Assembly (NCBI GenBank): GCA_002418775.1
Contig: DIEU01000027.1
Span: 1-5,387, forward strand
DNA: 5,387 nt
Source: Firmicutes bacterium UBA5766
GTDB lineage: Bacteria > Bacillota > Desulfotomaculia > Desulfotomaculales > Nap2-2B
Reading direction: 5' to 3'
Made by a program: the position numbers and the translations under genes. A model generated the notes under the pieces. The model ran no database searches. It saw nothing but the letters and a program-made list of their open reading frames with translations, and was not told the origin of the DNA. Positions 4,869 to 5,387 of the stretch are shown here, piece by piece (the first letter of the stretch is position 1; each line of letters begins with the position of its first letter).

Positions 4869-5286
4869 TTATTCGCCAATGATCTTGATCAGTACACGCT
4901 TACGGCGGCCACCGTCAAATTCACCGTAGAAAATCTGCTCCCAGGGTCCAAAGTCCAGTTTTCCTTGGGTAACTGCAACCACCACTTCACGGCCCCATGA
5001 CCGTACGTTTCAGATGTGCGTCAGCGTTATCCTCGAAACCATTGTGCCGATAGCGGTCATAAGGTTTTTCTGGTGCGAGGATTTCCAACCATGTTTCAAA
5101 GTCTTTATGCAACCCACTTTCATCATCGTTGATAAAGACACTGGCAGTGATATGCATAGCATTGCAAAGCAATAACCCCTCCCGAATGCCGCTTTCCTCC
5201 AGGTACTTTTGTACAATGGCTGTGATATTGATGAATTCCCTCCGCTTTTTTGTTTCAAACCAAATTTCTTTACGATAATGTTTCAA
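4869..5286 (-). pseudogene. yjbQ: YjbQ-family (UPF0047) protein, broken by a one-base insertion
   Basis: UPF0047 proteins (E. coli YjbQ, 'secondary thiamine-phosphate synthase enzyme') are small trimeric enzymes with a conserved His/Asp site; the true cellular role is poorly known. Conserved parts seen in frame are HITASVFINDDESGL (45-59) and YRHNGFEDNADAHLKRTVMG (79-98). The frame then hits UGA. Removing one G from the run at 4993-4996 gives REVVVAVTQGKLDFGPWEQI, then the family ending FYGEFDGGRRKRVLIKIIGE and a TAA at 4869-4871. The repaired product is 138 residues, the usual length. As written, the protein stops after 99 residues and lacks the last third. The start is TTG at 5286, with GGGAGG 8 bases upstream. 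The insertion may be a real mutation or a sequencing error; all other residues look intact. Confidence 0.85.
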
Positions 5287-5294
5287 TGTTGTTA

Positions 5295-5300
5295 CCTCCC
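5295..5300 (-). promoter_or_regulatory. Ribosome binding site supporting the TTG start of yjbQ
   Basis: GGGAGG on the minus strand lies 8 bases before TTG at 5286. No in-frame ATG is better placed. Confidence 0.7.
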
Positions 5301-5341
5301 AGTAAGAATGGTGGGGTTTCCGGACAAGTAGTATTCCATCT

Positions 5342-5371
5342 ATTTTAAATTAAGGATACCCCTTAACCCAA
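5342..5371 (-). promoter_or_regulatory. Possible promoter of yjbQ with an inverted repeat in its spacer
   Basis: On the minus strand TTGGGT (5366-5371) and TAAAAT (5342-5347) are separated by 18 bases. The spacer holds a perfect inverted repeat, TTAAGG-N5-CCTTAA (5350-5366), which could be an operator. The -35 is weak and the region is cut by the window end. Confidence 0.3.
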
Positions 5372-5387
5372 CTTTCCCCTCCCAAAC

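Noticed and set aside
1..5387. CRISPR array, complete insertion sequence, riboswitch or replication origin
   Set aside because: No regular spaced repeats, terminal inverted repeats with a transposase, or recognisable riboswitch cores are visible.

Overview
The window looks like chromosomal DNA from an anaerobic, spore-forming-type Firmicute of the Desulfotomaculum/Pelotomaculum kind. This is an inference from the style of the endonuclease IV-like protein, strong AGGAGG-type ribosome sites, GTG and TTG starts, and a mixed base composition (GC-rich nfo-like and solute-binding genes beside AT-rich spacers). No single feature proves the species. UGA is read as stop, so the standard bacterial code applies.

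Left part, minus strand (1-1389): an endonuclease IV-like AP-endonuclease gene is followed 53 bases later by a HicB-type antitoxin gene. That hicB gene carries a UGA where the family has a tryptophan codon. The in-frame sequence after the UGA still encodes the C-terminal ribbon-helix-helix part, so this is a recent one-base truncation. No hicA toxin gene lies beside it.

Centre, plus strand (1390-4130): a 140-base divergent promoter region precedes a complete DppA/OppA-like solute-binding protein gene (GTG start). It has no transporter partners in the window and no lipobox cysteine. Next comes a gene I do not recognise, for a 279-residue protein. It has an N-terminal coiled coil built from 14-residue units, a Gly/Tyr/Gln-rich middle, and four C-terminal 'RAG' repeats. 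It ends at a strong hairpin terminator.

Right part (4131-5387): a near-consensus promoter drives a small unrecognised gene (80 residues, TTG start). A tRNA-Ala(CGC) gene follows with its own promoter and terminator. A short non-coding stretch with possible gene remnants comes next. Last, on the minus strand, is a yjbQ-family (UPF0047, secondary thiamine-phosphate synthase) gene broken by one extra G.

The genes do not form one pathway. The most interesting items are the repeat protein, the two genes each broken by a single base, the altered metal site in the endonuclease IV-like protein, and a CxxC pair in the substrate loop of the solute-binding protein.
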